Below are positions 26,472-29,602 of a stretch of 29,602 nt of DNA, in pieces. Position 1 is the first letter of the stretch, and the number at the start of each line of letters is the position of its first letter. The translations under genes and the position numbers were made by a program. The stretch lies in NCBI GenBank assembly GCA_947499175.1, contig CANMNU010000003.1, positions 1 to 29,602 on the forward strand. Direction: 5' to 3'. The notes under the pieces are model-generated. The model was not told the DNA's origin. It worked only from the letters and a program-made list of their open reading frames with translations, and made no database searches. The stretch is from Alphaproteobacteria bacterium (GTDB lineage Bacteria > Pseudomonadota > Alphaproteobacteria > Paracaedibacterales > CAITNM01).

Positions 26472-28949
26472 CTAATAAATTATTGCGTTAAATTCAATGC
26501 CTTTGTTTTTGGCGTAAGTGAGCATTTCTTGCAAAACCTTTTTTTGCGCAGAATTGCCTGAGTGTGGTATGGCAAGATCTAATGCTCGCTGCTTAATAGC
26601 ACTTGATTTAACAAGATGTTCCCCTAACCCATGCCCCTTAAAAGCCTCCAACTTATCAACATATCTTTCTAAAACACTTTTAAGCTTTTTGGGGTCTTGA
26701 TAAGTTTTTGCATTCAAGTCCAAACTTTTAATGCTTGTAACTTTACCGGTTTTTGGAACAAATTTATCAATCACTGGAAAATTCTGCGGTAAGTTTTGTC
26801 CCCAATTTTTTTCAATAATTTCACCACGAATTACAGGTGATTCATTCCAAACTGGATTTTTTATTTTAAGAATGCTACAGCTTTTCTTTTGCAGCTCATG
26901 AACAAATACATAACCCTTGCCAGCTATACCTTTTGCTGCTGTCGTAATAAATTTTCCAAAGGCTTTTTTCAAACAAAAACTAATGCCTTTGCCAGCCAAA
27001 TTTATGGAAGCGCCTTCAGCCAAGTTCATGGCTATGTCTATGCCCAAATCAACCATGTTCATAGCTAGGTCTAGGCTAAAATCAGCTACAACCCCTTCTT
27101 CGTAGGCGTTAATTGGTTTGCCGGTAAGCCCCTTCCACAAGGCAGCCTGAACGATTTCCCTTTGGGCTTGGTTATAATAATCTACGGCCATATTTTCAGG
27201 TCCATAGCCATTTTTTAATGACTCATCCCTGGTCATTTGGTTAAAACCATTAAAATACTTAATTGCTTTAGCGTAACCAAGCTTGGCAGCAATTCGACGT
27301 GGGGTTAAAACTTCCTCAGGCTGCTGGATCGTTTGAACAGGAATTGTTATTTTAAGTGAATGGTTTAAAGGTTGCCCCATTACCTGGGTTGGATTTAGTA
27401 ATGATTCCACCAATTTTCCGCGGCTTAATTCTGATTGCTCATCTAACTTTTTGCTGAGACTGTTTAAGGTATTTTCATCATATTCACTTAGGCCTTGCAG
27501 CAAGTCAGAAATATCGTCAAAAAAATCTTCAATGTCACTATCGTCAAATCCTGCTTCGCCTAATGCTTCTTGCAGAGCAGCAGCTAATGCGCCTTTTAGA
27601 ACTTGCCCTTTGGCTAGCTTTTGAAGGGCTTTTTTAAGATGTTCTTTAAGGGCTTTGAATAATTCTCTTTTACTGGCTGCTTCAGAATAACCATCCTTAA
27701 TTCCTTGGGGCCATTCTGGGGTTTCAATAGTTTGCTCATGAACAGAGGTGTCACGCTTTTGAAATTTATAACCAGTTTCAGTTTTATGGGTGTCCCGTGT
27801 AAATCCATACTGATCTCTTTCGCTATGTTGAGTAATTGTGTTTAGGTAATGGTCTACATGGGTTGTAACTTTGCGTACAAATTTACGATTTTTAGGCAGT
27901 AATGCTGCATTTTTAAATACATTTTTTAAGGCTTCTTCATCTAAAAATTCATTTATAATTGTTTTTAAATCAAGAGCCGTGACAAGGCCTAGCCCCTTAG
28001 GTGCTTTGGCAAGTTGCATGTTCAATGAACCGCCACAACGTATTACTCCGCATGGGCTTTGTGATTCAACCCTGCCATTGTCAAAAATACCATCCACCAA
28101 TAATGTAGATGTGTTGGCTATATCAAGCAGACCATGATTCACCAAGTTGTTAACTTTGCTATCAAAAGAATTCAGAAAAAATTCATTGTGGTTGGTGAAA
28201 CTATCGCAATTGCCTTTTAAAGGGCCGTCGACACGGTAAGAACGGTAATTTTCAATACTGGCATTGTCAAGTTTTAGCTGGCCTGTAATTTCAGCAATTC
28301 CATGAACCTTATGGGTAAGATTAGAGATTCCCAACCCGTTCTCAGCAATAATTACGCCGTGATCATCAATAATTCCATGTTTGAAACTAGGTGTGGCCTC
28401 TGAATCTATAATTGTAAAATATGCAAGATATGGCGTTGTTGATAAACAATCGTCAGAGTTGCCAAAGTGAATAATACCCTGATTAAATATGTAATTTTGG
28501 CTAAAATTGCCAGTGTAGGCTTTAATAATGCTATGGTTATGGGTTTCTTTCGCATTGATATTAAGCCGGTAAAATAACGAAGGCACCGCATTAACGAAAT
28601 TACCAGGAGTTTTAAATCCCCAAGATTTTTTGTCTTTAAATGCTGTTTCGTGTAAGCCATCAACAGTTTTAATGTCCCCATTCTGATTCACTGTAAAGGC
28701 AAGCTTTAACCCTTGTGTTCCTTTGTACTTAAATAACAAACCGTCATCAGTGGCCTTAAGGCTACCATGCGATTCTTTTGTACCAGTGAAATTTGTTAGG
28801 TTAATTTCTTGGTCAAAAACTTTAGTTGTTTTTTCAAAGGCAATTAGTCGCAAGAAATTTGCTTTAGGGGTTTGAATTTCAAATTGAATGTCGGTTGCAA
28901 CAAGTGCAACCCAACTAATGGTGAAGATGAGTAATAGCTTTTTAAACAT
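26472..28949 (-). CDS. Compact CdiA-like exported toxin with nuclease-type C-terminal domain
   Basis: An 825-residue protein with a signal peptide (MFKKLLLIFTISWVALVAT). Residues about 60-330 are full of short hydrophobic strands with N/G/D turns and repeated -HGII-, -NHGLLDI- type motifs, suggesting a beta-helix like filamentous haemagglutinins. A charged middle (about 370-560) follows, then a Gly/Ala-rich hydrophobic region (about 635-690). The last about 128 residues look like a CdiA toxin domain: RGEIIEKNWGQNLP, then FPVIDKF, then TSIKSLDLNAKTY and ERYVDKL. These offer E, D and (S/I)K positions of a PD-(D/E)XK-like nuclease. It is far shorter than classical CdiA (over 2500), shows no TPS domain or VENN motif, and no cdiB lies nearby. 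Confidence 0.72.
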   Translation of the reverse strand: MFKKLLLIFTISWVALVATDIQFEIQTPKANFLRLIAFEKTTKVFDQEINLTNFTGTKESHGSLKATDDGLLFKYKGTQGLKLAFTVNQNGDIKTVDGLHETAFKDKKSWGFKTPGNFVNAVPSLFYRLNINAKETHNHSIIKAYTGNFSQNYIFNQGIIHFGNSDDCLSTTPYLAYFTIIDSEATPSFKHGIIDDHGVIIAENGLGISNLTHKVHGIAEITGQLKLDNASIENYRSYRVDGPLKGNCDSFTNHNEFFLNSFDSKVNNLVNHGLLDIANTSTLLVDGIFDNGRVESQSPCGVIRCGGSLNMQLAKAPKGLGLVTALDLKTIINEFLDEEALKNVFKNAALLPKNRKFVRKVTTHVDHYLNTITQHSERDQYGFTRDTHKTETGYKFQKRDTSVHEQTIETPEWPQGIKDGYSEAASKRELFKALKEHLKKALQKLAKGQVLKGALAAALQEALGEAGFDDSDIEDFFDDISDLLQGLSEYDENTLNSLSKKLDEQSELSRGKLVESLLNPTQVMGQPLNHSLKITIPVQTIQQPEEVLTPRRIAAKLGYAKAIKYFNGFNQMTRDESLKNGYGPENMAVDYYNQAQREIVQAALWKGLTGKPINAYEEGVVADFSLDLAMNMVDLGIDIAMNLAEGASINLAGKGISFCLKKAFGKFITTAAKGIAGKGYVFVHELQKKSCSILKIKNPVWNESPVIRGEIIEKNWGQNLPQNFPVIDKFVPKTGKVTSIKSLDLNAKTYQDPKKLKSVLERYVDKLEAFKGHGLGEHLVKSSAIKQRALDLAIPHSGNSAQKKVLQEMLTYAKNKGIEFNAIIY

Positions 28950-29157
28950 GAGACTTTTTGTTATTTTTTTATTTAATTTAGTGATATAAACATATTTTAA
29001 CTAATAATAAAAGCGTTAATTTTAACATAAAATATTTAACACCAGGTGCGCTAATTTGTGGCAAACACTAGGTAGCACTTCCATTAATGTTTAGTTAACT
29101 GCTGCCATGATACATTTTTGTAGGGTGTTTGACACCGTTTTGTTAGGTGGGGGAGTT

Positions 29158-29454
29158 GTGGTTAAGAAATTATTGCTTTTGTTAATTTTGTTTGGTTGTT
29201 TAAGTGCCAAAAATTTAGAAAATATTGGTGTTTCAATTTTATTGCAGAATGATTTTATGAATTCTCAAGAAACTGTGCAGGGGATTCCAGCTAATTTGTT
29301 ACGGGCGGTTTCAAACGTGGAATCTGGTAGGTGGGTTGGGGGAATGGTGACGCCTTGGCCGTGGACAATTAATGTTGAGGGTAGGGGGTATATTTTTAAA
29401 ACAAAGGCGGAGGCAATTCAAGCTGTAGAAAAATTTCAGCGAAAAGGTGCTAAA
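29158..29454 (+). pseudogene. Lytic transglycosylase (SLT) gene truncated by IS982
   Basis: It starts at GTG 29158 after a GGTGGGGGAG ribosome binding site and has a signal peptide (MVKKLLLLLILFGCLSA). The mature part shows the SLT N-terminal motif IPANLLRAVSNVESGRW with the catalytic Glu55, then TPWPWTINVEGRGYIFKTKAEAIQAVEKFQ, typical of the exported transglycosylases of this family. After KGAK (29454) the sequence passes into the IS982 terminal repeat and a stop follows at 29494-29496 inside the IS. The conserved downstream block expected here (a D-x-G-C-M-Q-x-N type segment) is absent. The enzyme should be inactive unless the IS is lost. Confidence 0.8.
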
Positions 29455-29455
29455 A

Positions 29456-29602
29456 ACCCCAATTCTGGATTAGAAGTGAGTATTTGCGAGAGTTAGAAGG
29501 CAGTTTTAGCTAAGATTAGCTATTGATTTAATAAACGGCCTTCCATGAAGAAAGATATCACAGACTTATTTGTTTTGCTGGATGATTTTTGCGCAGAATA
29601 TG
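29456..29602 (+). mobile_element. Left end of an IS982-family insertion sequence (partial)
   Basis: The left terminal inverted repeat begins at 29456 with ACCCCAATTCTGGATTAGA and matches the right end at 126-143 in inverse orientation. About 70 bases of leader follow, then the transposase start at 29545. The element has the same orientation as the copy at the window start and runs out of the window. The transglycosylase gene is interrupted at this border. Confidence 0.82.
29545..29602 (+). CDS. IS982-family transposase, N-terminal 19 codons (3' part outside window)
   Basis: ATG at 29545 opens MKKDITDLFVLLDDFCAEY, which matches the N-terminal pattern I recall for IS982 transposases (ITxLF-x2-hD-DFC). 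It continues past the window end. With the C-terminal tail at 3-140 it brackets the whole element, but the two parts may belong to different copies. Confidence 0.8.
   Translation, partial: MKKDITDLFVLLDDFCAEY

Noticed and set aside
26472..28949. Reading the 825-residue protein as an autotransporter
   Set aside because: There is no C-terminal beta-barrel; the end matches a toxin domain and is followed by an immunity gene.

Overview
The window is AT-rich and alphaproteobacterial. The evidence is a TrcR (DUF1013) gene, an alphaproteobacterial atpHAGD cluster, and a single-gene TatA in front of gltX. Several features suggest a host-associated, intracellular lineage such as Holosporales or Rickettsiales: exported orphan proteins, degenerate ankyrin-type proteins, a ProP-like MFS porter, duplicated AAA/DUF4143 genes, a palindromic element inside a housekeeping gene, and IS-disrupted genes. 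The lineage is an inference; no rRNA gene is present to settle it.

Layout. 1-143: right end of an IS982-type element, cutting off a small exported protein on the minus strand. 467-4659: an exported orphan, then a plus-strand run of MFS transporter, trcR, trhO and ruvX. 4688-6497: a secreted permuted papain-fold (C92-like) enzyme and an exported ankyrin-like protein, diverging from each other. 6545-11001: F1 ATP synthase genes atpH-A-G-D on the minus strand, with no atpC after atpD and a palindromic element inserted in frame in atpG. 11089-15039: a ProP-like MFS gene, a second exported ankyrin-like protein and tyrS. 15140-18246: an AAA/DUF4143 ATPase, dapF and a short Ppx/GppA gene. 18329-21136: tRNA-Gln(CUG), tatA (48 codons), gltX, a duplicated-hairpin membrane protein and a Bax-inhibitor-1 family protein, ended by a strong bidirectional terminator. 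21249-24054: a minus-strand operon of a CDF metal exporter, an RsmB-type rRNA methyltransferase and a MaiA-like GST.

24175-29602 is accessory DNA: a second AAA/DUF4143 ATPase, a compact contact-dependent-inhibition-like toxin/immunity cluster, a lytic transglycosylase gene broken by an IS982 insertion, and the left end of that IS with the start of its transposase. The toxin cluster holds an 825-aa exported toxin with a nuclease-like C-terminus, its immunity gene, a 28-codon orphan toxin tail and a second immunity gene. The two immunity genes share an identical 82-bp 3' end. The cluster looks like a toxin/immunity module duplicated and then reduced by recombination, and it is the most interesting system here.

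Both window ends lie inside same-orientation IS982 copies, which fits either two direct copies flanking about 29.3 kb or a contig broken at a repeat. All family names are assigned from motifs recognised by eye; no database search was run.
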